Assembly (NCBI GenBank): GCA_964460315.1 | Contig: CAYWPQ010000012.1 | Location: 1 to 40,273, forward strand | Direction of reading: 5' to 3' | DNA from: Lacustribacter sp964460315 | Lineage (GTDB): Bacteria > Pseudomonadota > Gammaproteobacteria > Burkholderiales > Burkholderiaceae_A | Length of the DNA: 40,273 nt | In this document: positions 1 to 7,417 of the stretch, piece after piece | How positions within the stretch are numbered: position 1 is the first letter of the stretch | How the letters are laid out: every line of letters begins with the position of its first letter | Made by a program: the position numbers and the translations under genes | Notes under the pieces: model-generated | What the model was told of the DNA's origin: nothing | The model's database searches: none | Seen by the model: only the letters and a program-made list of their open reading frames with translations

Positions 1-678
1 AACGCATCGGCGCGCCAGCGCCTCGGTGGCATCGACAATTGGCACGTCGCCCACCACCCCCTCAAAGGCCAAAGGTAACTCAGTACAAGCCAAAACGAAG
101 ACAGACTCTGGTGTCTCCTTCGACCATTGTTCATAAGCTTTTTCCGCGAGAATCTGTGCGGCGAAGAGATCCCCAAGCTTCACAAACTGAATGATCTGAT
201 CAACGATGACCTGTTGGTCATTGGTGGGATTCTGTGTTTGAAGACCGAACGACTTGAATCGATCCGGATAAATTCCCGCCATCTGGGTGCCTTGGGTGCC
301 AAGAATGAGTATCGATTTCGGAGGCTTGGCAAAACGCTGAATATCTTCAGCGGCTGCATCCGCAATATGAAGAATGGGCAGACGAGTTTCTGAGGCAAGC
401 TTGTCGAACCAGAAGTGGGCGGTATTGCATGCGATCGCAATCAGTTCAGCACCGGCAGACTCCAAAAGTCGAAGGCTCTCTAACATGGCCGCCAGAGGCC
501 GATCATCATTGGCCAGAACACTCGGTGTTCGGTCGGGCACCTGAGGAAGATTGGCCACCACCATCGGTATATGCTCTTGATCGGAGGCGGCCGGCGTTGC
601 CCGAATCACTTTCATCATGAAATCGGCAGTCGCCGCTGGACCCATGCCGCCAAGCACACCAAGCCGCTTCGGTACCAT
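1..678 (-). CDS. Aspartate/glutamate racemase family protein (3' end cut by window edge)
   Basis: Reads through 226 codons without a stop and leaves the window at base 1, so only the last few residues should be missing. The N-terminus from the ATG at 678 carries the family signature VLGGMGPAAT. Both halves of the cofactor-independent two-cysteine active site are visible: IACNTAH near residue 64 and LACTELP near the C-terminus. The family interconverts L- and D-aspartate or L- and D-glutamate without PLP. MurI is a relative, but the GGMGPAAT start fits the aspartate racemase/YgeA type better. An in-frame GTG at 738 would add 20 residues; I prefer ATG 678 because it matches the usual start. It lies just downstream of exbD on the same strand and may be the last gene of that transcript. 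Substrate is not decidable from sequence. Confidence 0.88.
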   Translation of the reverse strand, partial: MVPKRLGVLGGMGPAATADFMMKVIRATPAASDQEHIPMVVANLPQVPDRTPSVLANDDRPLAAMLESLRLLESAGAELIAIACNTAHFWFDKLASETRLPILHIADAAAEDIQRFAKPPKSILILGTQGTQMAGIYPDRFKSFGLQTQNPTNDQQVIVDQIIQFVKLGDLFAAQILAEKAYEQWSKETPESVFVLACTELPLAFEGVVGDVPIVDATEALARRCV

Positions 679-752
679 GCGGGTTAACACGCCTTCAGCG
701 GGCGTACCAAATTGATCAGCGTCCAATGATTGAGGCACGGTGTGTCCAGGAC

Positions 753-1178
753 CTAACGACTCTTCGAGGGTGTGTCAGTGACCAGGGCAATCTGGGTCAG
801 CCCCATCTGATTGGCCAACGCCATCACCGAAATGACCTCTTCGTATCGAGTGTCTCGCTCGGCACGCAGATGGATCGGGGTTTGTTTGGACGCCGACGCA
901 GCCTTGCTCAGCGCTTCTCGCAGCGCGTCCCGACTGATTCGTTCATCGGCCAAGAAAAGTTCGCCGCGGGCATTAATACTGACCTGGAGGGTGTCATTCG
1001 CCACGCTTACGGTAGGTGTCTCAGCCTTCGGCAGATCCAGCGAGACAGCGCGAGTCATCAGAGGCGCGGTAATAATGAAGATCACGAGAAGCACCAACAT
1101 GACATCCACCAGAGGTGTGGTGTTGATCTCGGAAAGAGGCTGGCCGGAACCGGAGGAATCAAAGCTTCCCATGGCCAT
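753..1178 (-). CDS. exbD: ExbD/TolR-type biopolymer transport protein
   Basis: 141 residues, the normal ExbD length. A short cytoplasmic N-terminus (LSEINTTPLVDVM) leads into one membrane helix at about residues 24-42, with the proton-path aspartate at D25. A periplasmic domain follows. With ExbB it forms the inner-membrane proton channel that energises TonB. The gene begins one base after the exbB stop, and a strong AAGGAGG ribosome site sits in the end of exbB, so the two are translated together. TolR is the paralogue alternative, but tonB upstream in the same unit favours ExbD. Confidence 0.93.
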   Translation of the reverse strand: MAMGSFDSSGSGQPLSEINTTPLVDVMLVLLVIFIITAPLMTRAVSLDLPKAETPTVSVANDTLQVSINARGELFLADERISRDALREALSKAASASKQTPIHLRAERDTRYEEVISVMALANQMGLTQIALVTDTPSKSR

Positions 1179-1179
1179 C

Positions 1180-1851
1180 TCAGGAACCCTCCTTCAGCAG
1201 ATGGCTTCGCAGATCGTTGGCAAAGCCATCCACCGCAGCAAGAATGAGGCGGTTGCTTTTGGTCATCGCGTTGTAGGCCAGCACCGCGGGAATCGCTACA
1301 AAAAGCCCGAAGGCCGTCATGATCAGGGCTTCGCCCACAGGTCCAGCCACCTGCTCGATCATGATCTGACCGCTTCCTGAAATATTCACGAGCGCGTGAT
1401 AAATGCTCCAGACGGTGCCAAAAAGGCCCACGAAAGGGGCGGTGGCACCGATGGACGCAAGGGTCACAAGGCCCGACTCAAGCCTAGCCGTCGTTGACTG
1501 AAGCGCCCCTCGAAGTGTTCGAGTGACTCGTTCGTCCCTGCCGGACTGCTCGTCGAGCGTGCCGCTTGCTGGGTTAGTCTTCAGCTCAATGGCGGCCTCC
1601 ACCAGCGAAGACAAGACGGGCGAAGGCTCCTCTGCGCGCAGCTGCGCAAGCCCGGAATGCAATGAATCGGATTGCCAAAACTGATGGGCTCTTGCCGAAA
1701 TCGATTGGCGAAGTTTTTGAGTGGCGCGACCTTTGCTCACAATGAGTGTCCAGGAGACGATGGACATCAGCAACAAAACAATGGCCGTGAGCCAGATGAC
1801 CGCATCGGCCGATTCCAGCATGTGCGCTAGGCCTAATTGACTATTGTTCAT
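1180..1851 (-). CDS. exbB: MotA/TolQ/ExbB proton channel family protein
   Basis: 223 residues with three hydrophobic segments: one near the N-terminus (about 17-37) and two in the C-terminal half, around LASIGATAPFVGLFGTVW and the segment with ALIMTAFGLFVAIPA. These are the hallmarks of ExbB/TolQ. The protein builds the pentameric channel around ExbD that passes the proton-motive force to TonB. Start ATG 1851 is preceded by AGAGGAAAC at good spacing. It lies between tonB and exbD on the same strand, giving the order tonB-exbB-exbD. Confidence 0.94.
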   Translation of the reverse strand: MNNSQLGLAHMLESADAVIWLTAIVLLLMSIVSWTLIVSKGRATQKLRQSISARAHQFWQSDSLHSGLAQLRAEEPSPVLSSLVEAAIELKTNPASGTLDEQSGRDERVTRTLRGALQSTTARLESGLVTLASIGATAPFVGLFGTVWSIYHALVNISGSGQIMIEQVAGPVGEALIMTAFGLFVAIPAVLAYNAMTKSNRLILAAVDGFANDLRSHLLKEGS

Positions 1852-1902
1852 GTCTTGTTTCCTCTTCTCTGACTACCGTCAGGTCGTTATTTCCAGATGC
1901 TA

Positions 1903-2774
1903 TCAATCCTTGAGTCGAAATTCCCATCGCCAGTCGTACCATTGGCTCACGGGTCTTCCGCCCTGCTGCGCAGGGACAAACCGCCACTGGCGAATCGCAG
2001 CGATGGCGGCCTGATCAAGCCGCGATGACCCGCTGCTTCGGGTCACCACCACGTCAGAGGCTCGACCATCAGTCCCAATCATCACGCGAAGCGCAACAAC
2101 GCCCTGCTCCCCGATGCGTCGTGACATCGCCGGGTACTCCGGTGGCCGATTCCCCGCGAAACTCGCGTCCACCAGGGGGGGTGAGTCCGCCTTGGTCCCA
2201 GCACCTCCCGCCGTATCCACGCGGCTTGGAGTTCTCATACCATCGAAGGACGGCTTTAAATGAGAGGGTGCTGCAGCAGGCGATGATGCTGAAGCTGCNN
2301 NNNNNNNNNNNNNNNNNNNNNNNNNNNNNNNNNNNNNNNNNNNNNNNNNNNNNNNNNNNNNNNNNNNNNNNNNNNNNNNNNNNNNNNNNNNNNNNNNNCG
2401 AAGGACGGCTTTAAATGAGAGGGTGCTGCAGCAGGCGATGATGCTGAAGCTGCCGCGGGCATTGGTGATCCAGGCGGTTGCGCAAAAGTCTGCGGAGCGA
2501 TCTCAGGGGCTGCCTGTGAGGCTGCCTGTGAGGCTGCCTGTGAGGCTGCCTGTGAGGCTGCCTGTGGAGCTGCCGGCGAGACCACCTGATTCGTTTCCTG
2601 AGGAATCCCCTGAGGAGGCGCCGGATCACCCTTGGGCGCATTCAGCGTTGCCGCGAGCTGAACCCGCAGAGGTTTGGGTGGCGAATCAGGCGAGATCACC
2701 GAGGCCAACACAAGCGCTCCAAGCCCAACCAGATGGGCCAGAGCAACCCAGGCAACGGTGACTGTCCGCGTCAC
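1903..2774 (-). CDS. tonB: TonB energy-transducing protein, broken by an assembly gap
   Basis: The N-terminal part starts at GTG 2774, whose GTGA overlaps the stop of the upstream hydrolase gene. It has one membrane helix at about residues 6-26 and then a Pro/Ala/Gln-rich periplasmic linker with AASQ repeats. The C-terminal part, ending at 1903, is a typical TonB C-terminal domain (PPEYPAMSRR, GEQGVVALRV, AAIAAIRQWRFVPA). As deposited, 100 Ns at 2299-2398 separate the parts and the frames do not match. The 55 bases left of the gap (2244-2298) are identical to the 55 bases right of it (2399-2453). Removing the Ns and one copy deletes 155 bases and leaves 717, one open frame of 238 codons plus stop that reads KPSF then DGMRTP across the junction. 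The gene is therefore probably intact in the organism. Confidence 0.88.
2244..2453. repeat. 55-base direct duplication flanking the gap (assembly overlap)
   Basis: Bases 2244-2298 and 2399-2453 are identical over 55 bases and differ immediately outside. A duplication ending exactly at both gap edges is what two contigs sharing a terminal 55-mer would leave when scaffolded without merging. I read it as artefact, because merging restores the tonB frame. Confidence 0.9.
2299..2398. other. Scaffold gap of 100 N
   Basis: Exactly 100 undetermined bases, the usual filler for a gap of unknown size. The flanks repeat each other for 55 bases, so no sequence is likely to be missing. Confidence 0.98.
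2508..2567. repeat. 12-base tandem repeat coding the AASQ linker of TonB
   Basis: Four perfect copies of the plus-strand unit ggctgcctgtga, plus a fifth with one change at its last base. On the minus strand they encode AASQ repeated in the periplasmic linker. The unit length is a multiple of three, so copy number can change without breaking the frame. Linker length sets how far TonB can reach across the periplasm. Confidence 0.9.
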
Positions 2775-3463
2775 ACCACTCGAATGGAAAACGCACCGAC
2801 TCGATCGGCCTGAACCGTCATGGTGTCGCCGCGCTTCACTGGGCCCACACCAGCAGGCGTGCCGGTGAAAATCAAATCCCCAGCCTTCAATTCCCAGGCC
2901 TTGGAAATATGGGCGATGACCTCGCGAATGTTCCAGATCAGGTCGGACATATCCCCCTGCTGACGCAACTCGCCATTCACCTTTAGGCTGATGGATCCAC
3001 TGGTGATCTCACCCGTGGTTTCAATGGGGGTGATCGGGCCAATGGGTGCGCCGTGATCAAAACCCTTGCCAATGCACCAAGGCTTGGCCTCTTTTTTCAT
3101 CGCAGCCTGAAGATCACGACGGGTCATATCAAGACCAATTGCGTAGCCCCAGATATGCGGCAAGGCCTGATCGGCCTGAATGTCTTTGCCGCCACGACCA
3201 ATCGCCACGACCAATTCAACCTCATGGTGGAGATCGTCGGTCAGGCTTGGGTAAGGCCAGTCAAGGGTGGTGTCAGCAGGCACATTGAATAGGGCGTCGG
3301 CAGGCTTAAAAAAGAAAAAAGGCGGCTCGCGGCCCGACGCTCCCATCTCCTTCGCATGGTCGGCGTAGTTACGTCCGACACAGTAGACACGACGAACAGG
3401 AAAACGATCGCTGGAGCCTTGGATGGCCACGGTGACAGGGTCGAGCTTGGGTAATCCTTGCAT
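2771..3463 (-). CDS. Fumarylacetoacetate hydrolase family protein
   Basis: About 230 residues from ATG 3463. A TTG at 3469, overlapping the dnaB stop, would add two residues. The single-domain FAH fold is shown by VGRNYADHAKEMG near the N-terminus, the metal-binding stretch HHEVELVVAIG, GYAIGLDMTRRDLQ, and FTGTPAGVGPV near the end. Family members hydrolyse C-C bonds of acylpyruvates or decarboxylate oxaloacetate, using Mg2+ or Mn2+. The short form resembles acylpyruvases and FAHD1-like enzymes more than tyrosine-pathway fumarylacetoacetase. It sits between dnaB and tonB with near-zero spacing on both sides, which suggests co-transcription but gives no clue to substrate. Confidence 0.9.
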   Translation of the reverse strand: MQGLPKLDPVTVAIQGSSDRFPVRRVYCVGRNYADHAKEMGASGREPPFFFFKPADALFNVPADTTLDWPYPSLTDDLHHEVELVVAIGRGGKDIQADQALPHIWGYAIGLDMTRRDLQAAMKKEAKPWCIGKGFDHGAPIGPITPIETTGEITSGSISLKVNGELRQQGDMSDLIWNIREVIAHISKAWELKAGDLIFTGTPAGVGPVKRGDTMTVQADRVGAFSIRVV

Positions 3464-3465
3464 GA

Positions 3466-4863
3466 TCAATACTCCGATGAATATCCCGAGGGCGGGGGGG
3501 GTGCAAAATTTTCAAATTTGGTGAACTGACCCAGGAAGGTCAGCCGGACTGTTCCGATGGGACCATTTCGCTGTTTCGCAATAATGATCTCGGCCACACC
3601 CTTGTCCGGAGAGTCCGGCCGATAGACCTCATCGCGGTAGATGAAAAGAATCAGGTCGGCATCTTGTTCGATACTGCCGCTTTCGCGAAGGTCGCTCATG
3701 ACCGGGCGCTTGTCGGTGCGTTGCTCAACCGTTCGGTTCAGCTGTGACAACGCGATCACGGGGCAGCCGAGTTCCTTGGCCAGGCCCTTCAATGAGCGCG
3801 TGATCTCCGAAATCTCGGTGGTTCGATTTTCTCCATTTCCAGAGCCACTCATCAGCTGAAGATAATCGACCACGATCAGACCAAGGCCGCCATATTGCCG
3901 AGAGAGACGTCTGGCCCGCGAACGCATTTCATGAGGGTTCAAGGCGGGCGTTTCATCAATGTGAATCTTGGCCTCTTTCATCCGGCCCATCGCCTGGGTG
4001 AGCCGATTCCAATCATCTTCCGTCAGTCGTCCGGTGCGAACGCGTTGGGCGTCAAGCTTGCCCACCGAACAAAGCACGCGCATGGCCAGCTGTTCGGCGC
4101 CCATCTCCATGCTGAATACCGCCACCGGAAGCTTCTCGGTAATGGCGACATACTCGGCAAGATTGAGCGCGAAGGATGTCTTACCCATACTGGGTCGGCC
4201 CGCGACAATCAGCAGATCACCAGGATGCATACCGGCTGTCTTTTGGTCGAGATCGACAAACCCCGAGGGCACACCGGTGACATCGGACGGGTTCGGGTTT
4301 TGATAGAGGTCGTCCACCTTCTCCACCACCTTGGCCAACACGGTGTGGAAATCCTGAAAGCCAGCGGAGCTTCGAGAGCCCTGTTCACCAATCAGGAAGA
4401 TTCGACTTTCGGCCTCATCAAGAATCTGACGGGTTTCTTTGCCCTCTGGATTCAAAGCCTGGGTCGCGATTTGGTCGCTGACGGTGACCAGATGACGAAG
4501 AATGGAGCGATCTCGAACGATTTCGGCGTAACGCCGAATATTGGCCGCCGACGGTGTTTCGTGCGCCAGCGTGTTGAGATAGCCAATGCCGCCAACTTCA
4601 TCCGCACGTCCAATGCTCTGAAGGGCTTCGAAGACCGTCACCACGTCGGCCGGCCGGGCCAAATCAATCAGCTTCGAAATCGCTTCAAAAATTATTCGGT
4701 GATCGGCGCGATAGAAATCTCCCGCGCGAACCACATCGCCGATGCGATCCCATGCGCTGTTATCAAGCAAAAGGCCTCCTAAAACGGAGGCCTCGGCTTC
4801 AATCGAATGCGGGGGAACCCGAAGCGCAAGCGCCTGGGTTTCCATCGCCGCTGGGTTATTCAT
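3466..4863 (-). CDS. dnaB: Replicative DNA helicase DnaB
   Basis: 465 residues, the usual DnaB length, with no intein. The N-terminal domain begins PPHSIEAEASVLGGLL. The RecA-like C-terminal domain has Walker A GRPSMGKT at residues 222-229 and Walker B LIVVDYLQLM at about 329-338, followed by the DLRESGSIEQDAD region. DnaB is the hexameric 5'-3' helicase that opens the replication fork. It is the fifth gene of the conserved rpsF-priB-rpsR-rplI-dnaB string, 34 bases after rplI. Confidence 0.98.
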   Translation of the reverse strand: MNNPAAMETQALALRVPPHSIEAEASVLGGLLLDNSAWDRIGDVVRAGDFYRADHRIIFEAISKLIDLARPADVVTVFEALQSIGRADEVGGIGYLNTLAHETPSAANIRRYAEIVRDRSILRHLVTVSDQIATQALNPEGKETRQILDEAESRIFLIGEQGSRSSAGFQDFHTVLAKVVEKVDDLYQNPNPSDVTGVPSGFVDLDQKTAGMHPGDLLIVAGRPSMGKTSFALNLAEYVAITEKLPVAVFSMEMGAEQLAMRVLCSVGKLDAQRVRTGRLTEDDWNRLTQAMGRMKEAKIHIDETPALNPHEMRSRARRLSRQYGGLGLIVVDYLQLMSGSGNGENRTTEISEITRSLKGLAKELGCPVIALSQLNRTVEQRTDKRPVMSDLRESGSIEQDADLILFIYRDEVYRPDSPDKGVAEIIIAKQRNGPIGTVRLTFLGQFTKFENFAPPPPSGYSSEY

Positions 4864-4897
4864 CGTTCACGCGTCGGTGATCCAATGGCGAACCTGG

Positions 4898-5350
4898 TTA
4901 GGCGGCTTCGCCAATCACTCGAACAGTGATGTCCACGACCACATCGGTGTGCGGCGCGACCTGAACGGCGTGATCCCCCACGAGCTTCAAGGGGCCATTG
5001 GGCAGACGCACGGAGGCTTTCGGCACGTCCACGCCCTTGCCCTTGAGGGCTTCCGCAATATCAAAGTTCGTCACGGAGCCAAAAAGACGTCCGTCCACGC
5101 CAGCTTTCTGGGCCACTTCAAGCACGAGGTTGGTCATCTTGGCGCCAATCGCTTGGGCCGCTGCCAGCTTTTCGGCCTGGACCTTTTCGAGTTCAGCACG
5201 ACGGGCTTGGAAATCAGCAATCGCCGTTTCCGTGGCACGACGGGCCATGCCCTGGGGAATTAGAAAATTGCGTGCGAAACCATCTTTCACGCGAACAACA
5301 TCGCCAAGCTGGCCGAGGTTGACAACTTTTTCAAGAAGAATGACTTGCAT
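4898..5350 (-). CDS. rplI: 50S ribosomal protein L9
   Basis: 150 residues, full length. The N-terminal RNA-binding domain reads MQVILLEKVVNLGQLGDVV and continues with GFARNFLIPQG. The linking helix and the C-terminal domain containing GRLFGSVT follow. L9 binds 23S rRNA near the L1 stalk. It lies 30 bases downstream of rpsR in the S6-PriB-S18-L9 operon. Confidence 0.98.
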   Translation of the reverse strand: MQVILLEKVVNLGQLGDVVRVKDGFARNFLIPQGMARRATETAIADFQARRAELEKVQAEKLAAAQAIGAKMTNLVLEVAQKAGVDGRLFGSVTNFDIAEALKGKGVDVPKASVRLPNGPLKLVGDHAVQVAPHTDVVVDITVRVIGEAA

Positions 5351-5380
5351 ATTCAGTCCTTAGAGAGGCGCACTTGGCGA

Positions 5381-5656
5381 TTAATGGTTGTCAGTGAAAG
5401 CGATCAGAGCAAGGAAACGAGCGCGCTTGATCGCGGTCGTGAGCTGTCGCTGATAACGGGCATTCGTGCCCGTGATTCGGGCAGGAATGATCTTGCCGGT
5501 CTCGGTGACGAAATCGCGAAGGGTGTCGATGTCTTTGTAATCAATCTGCTCAACGCCTTCGGCGGTGAATCGGCAGACCCGCTTGCGCTTAAAGAGCGCT
5601 GATTGGGCGGGACGACGAGGACGCTTGTTCTTGTCAAATTTTTTGTTGAAAGCCAT
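5381..5656 (-). CDS. rpsR: 30S ribosomal protein S18
   Basis: 91 residues. The conserved core is easily seen: IDYKDIDTLRDFVTETGKI followed by RITGTNARYQRQL and the basic tail IKRARFLALI. S18 binds with S6 on the platform of the small subunit, and both are encoded in this operon. It starts five bases downstream of the priB stop. Confidence 0.98.
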   Translation of the reverse strand: MAFNKKFDKNKRPRRPAQSALFKRKRVCRFTAEGVEQIDYKDIDTLRDFVTETGKIIPARITGTNARYQRQLTTAIKRARFLALIAFTDNH

Positions 5657-5661
5657 GTTGC

Positions 5662-5955
5662 TTACTCCAGTTCGAAATTCGTGATGTGGAAAATGAGTTG
5701 TTGGCTGCGGAGCCTTGCTGGGGCCAGAAATCCTTGCATCCGGAGAGGCGTCCCAAGACGAATGGCTTCCATGCGCTCAGCAATCGTGCCCAGGGCCTTG
5801 AACCGAACATCCATCTCGATGCTGCGGGGACTTGAGGCTTCTTGAACTTCTGAGCAGTGACTGATCAGACCTTCAATGACCGGTAGACCCGCCGGCGTGA
5901 ACCGCTTGGACTTGCGTTCCAGAAGCGCCCCCGACAATGCAACCGAATTGGACAT
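5662..5955 (-). CDS. priB: Primosomal replication protein N (PriB)
   Basis: 97 residues forming a single OB fold. The N-terminus NSVALSGALLERKSKRFTPAG and the C-terminal ILFHITNFELE-like end (here LIFHITNFELE) match beta-proteobacterial PriB. PriB is a dimeric single-strand DNA-binding protein that helps PriA reload DnaB at stalled forks. Its place between rpsF and rpsR, with dnaB further down, is the standard arrangement. The 16-base spacing to rpsF supports one transcript. Confidence 0.96.
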   Translation of the reverse strand: MSNSVALSGALLERKSKRFTPAGLPVIEGLISHCSEVQEASSPRSIEMDVRFKALGTIAERMEAIRLGTPLRMQGFLAPARLRSQQLIFHITNFELE

Positions 5956-5971
5956 TAGGCTCTTCGCCGAG

Positions 5972-6340
5972 TTAGGCGGCGGCTGGCACCTCAGCGGCTG
6001 CCTTACGAGCCTCTTCGCGTTGAATGACCTTGATCATGGGCGAAGGCGATGTCTCAGCCTTCTTCATGGCCACGACCAGGTGACGCAACACCGCGTCGTT
6101 GAAGCGGAAGGCATGATCGAGCTCGTCCATTTCAGGCTGTCCGCACTCAATGTTCATCAACACGTAGTGGGCCTTGGCGACTTTTTCAATGGGGTAGGCA
6201 AGCTGACGACGACCCCAATCTTCCATGCGATGAATTTTGCCGCCTTTGGAAGTCACGATGGCGCTGTAGCGCTCCACCATGGCGGGAACCTGCTCGCTCT
6301 GGTCGGGGTGAACGATAAAAACAATTTCGTAATGACGCAC
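5972..6340 (-). CDS. rpsF: 30S ribosomal protein S6
   Basis: 122 residues starting with GTG at 6340 behind a strong AAGGAG site. The core MRHYEIVFIVHPDQSEQVP, the GRRQLAYPIEK motif and LRHLV near the end are diagnostic. A short Ala/Lys-rich tail follows. S6 heterodimerises with S18 on the 30S platform. It is the first gene of the ribosomal/replication operon; the 106-base region upstream must hold its promoter unless it is read from the dehydrogenase gene. Confidence 0.98.
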   Translation of the reverse strand: MRHYEIVFIVHPDQSEQVPAMVERYSAIVTSKGGKIHRMEDWGRRQLAYPIEKVAKAHYVLMNIECGQPEMDELDHAFRFNDAVLRHLVVAMKKAETSPSPMIKVIQREEARKAAAEVPAAA

Positions 6341-6376
6341 TTTTTCTCCTTATGGGAAACGCCACCCCTTGAATAA

Positions 6377-6392
6377 GTTAGCACCTGCTAAC
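6377..6392. promoter_or_regulatory. Inverted repeat upstream of rpsF
   Basis: GTTAGCA and TGCTAAC, perfect 7-base arms with a 2-base spacer, lie 37-52 bases upstream of the rpsF start, in the gap after the dehydrogenase gene. The spacing is too short for a good RNA loop, and there is no U-run on either strand, so an operator or promoter-overlapping site is more likely than a terminator. TG-C-TAACTT on the minus strand could be an extended -10. No known regulator is assigned. Confidence 0.35.
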
Positions 6393-6446
6393 AAAAGAGT
6401 GTGGCAAGGAACCGCGAATGATATCAGAAAGGGGCTCTGGAGGGCC

Positions 6447-7403
6447 TCAGGCCACGGGCGTCTTCAGCGGCAGGCCCTTGGCGTGTGCAATCAGGTTGTC
6501 GGCTGCAAGCTGCATCATCGCGCCTCGGGTCGCCCGGGAGGAGCTTGCGATGTGCGGCGTGATCACCACATTCTCAAACTGAAGAAACTCGGGGTCAAAC
6601 TTTGGCTCATGTTCAAAGACGTCCAGCGCCGCCGCCGCAATGGTCTTGTTCTTGAGCGCCGTGATCAGCGCCTGGTCGTCCACCACCCCGCCGCGGGCGA
6701 TGTTGATGAGTGTGGCCGACGGCTTCATCAAAGCCAGCTCTGCAGCGCCAATCAGATGATGGGTCGCCTGGCTGTAGGGCACCACCAGCATGACGAAGTC
6801 CGACTCCTTCAGCAGAACATCACGTTCCACCCAGGTCGCGCCGGAATCGCTGTCGCTGCGATTGCGGTTATGAAAGATGACCCTCATATCAAAACCGCGA
6901 GCACGGCGTGCAATGGCGCTACCAATGCGCCCCATGCCGATAATTCCGAGTGTGGCGTGATGAATGTCTCGACCCGTGAGCTGATCAAAAAACCATCCCG
7001 TCCACTGGCCACTGCGAGCATATCGCTCGGATTCAGGAATGCGCCGGGCACTGGCCATCATCAGGGCAAAGGCGAAATCGGCCGTGGTGTCAGTGAGGAC
7101 ATCGGGTGTGTTGCTGACCCGAATGCCGCGCGCTTGGCAGGCAGCCACGTCAATGTTGTTAAAGCCCACAGCACCCGTTGCAATCATTTTGAGTGATCGA
7201 GCGACGCCAATCACGGAGGCATCCACCTTGTCGGCGACGGTGCAGAAAAGGTAGTCAATGTCCGCAACCCGTTGCTGCATCGTTTCAAGAGACCAAGGCT
7301 GGTCCGTGGCCTGATTGTCGGCCACAATCTCAAAGACCGACGAGAGCGATGCATGAACATCGTCATAGACACGGCGAGTGATGGCTAATTTAGGTTTTGA
7401 CAT
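6447..7403 (-). CDS. D-isomer-specific 2-hydroxyacid dehydrogenase, NAD(P)-dependent
   Basis: 318 residues, typical length. The Rossmann dinucleotide motif GMGRIG sits at 156-161. The catalytic triad is present: Arg237 in NIARGG, Glu266 in DVFEHEP and His284 in TPHIAS. The ATGAVGFNNID stretch near 76-85 is the substrate-loop region. The pattern is closest to glyoxylate/hydroxypyruvate reductases and 2-ketogluconate reductase (GhrB/TkrA type). It reduces a 2-keto acid to the D-2-hydroxyacid; the exact substrate cannot be read. It starts 14 bases after the lutC-like gene, so the two are probably one unit. Confidence 0.92.
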   Translation of the reverse strand: MSKPKLAITRRVYDDVHASLSSVFEIVADNQATDQPWSLETMQQRVADIDYLFCTVADKVDASVIGVARSLKMIATGAVGFNNIDVAACQARGIRVSNTPDVLTDTTADFAFALMMASARRIPESERYARSGQWTGWFFDQLTGRDIHHATLGIIGMGRIGSAIARRARGFDMRVIFHNRNRSDSDSGATWVERDVLLKESDFVMLVVPYSQATHHLIGAAELALMKPSATLINIARGGVVDDQALITALKNKTIAAAALDVFEHEPKFDPEFLQFENVVITPHIASSSRATRGAMMQLAADNLIAHAKGLPLKTPVA

Positions 7404-7417
7404 AGCGATTCCGAAAG

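Noticed and set aside
2411..2641. Arg/His/Gln/Pro-repeat open frame across the tandem array
   Set aside because: It is the alternate-frame reading of the AASQ repeat in tonB; the TonB frame has the membrane helix and linker.
1903..2774. tonB as a pseudogene or two separate genes
   Set aside because: The break coincides exactly with the scaffold gap, and merging the duplicate ends restores one frame.
3895..4782. Long plus-strand open frame opposite dnaB
   Set aside because: Shadow of the dnaB coding sequence with no ribosome site or family resemblance.
6377..6392. Resemblance of TTAGCA...TGCTAA to half of a CIRCE element
   Set aside because: CIRCE needs 9-base arms and a 9-base spacer. Here the spacer is 2 bases and the CTC/GAG ends are missing.
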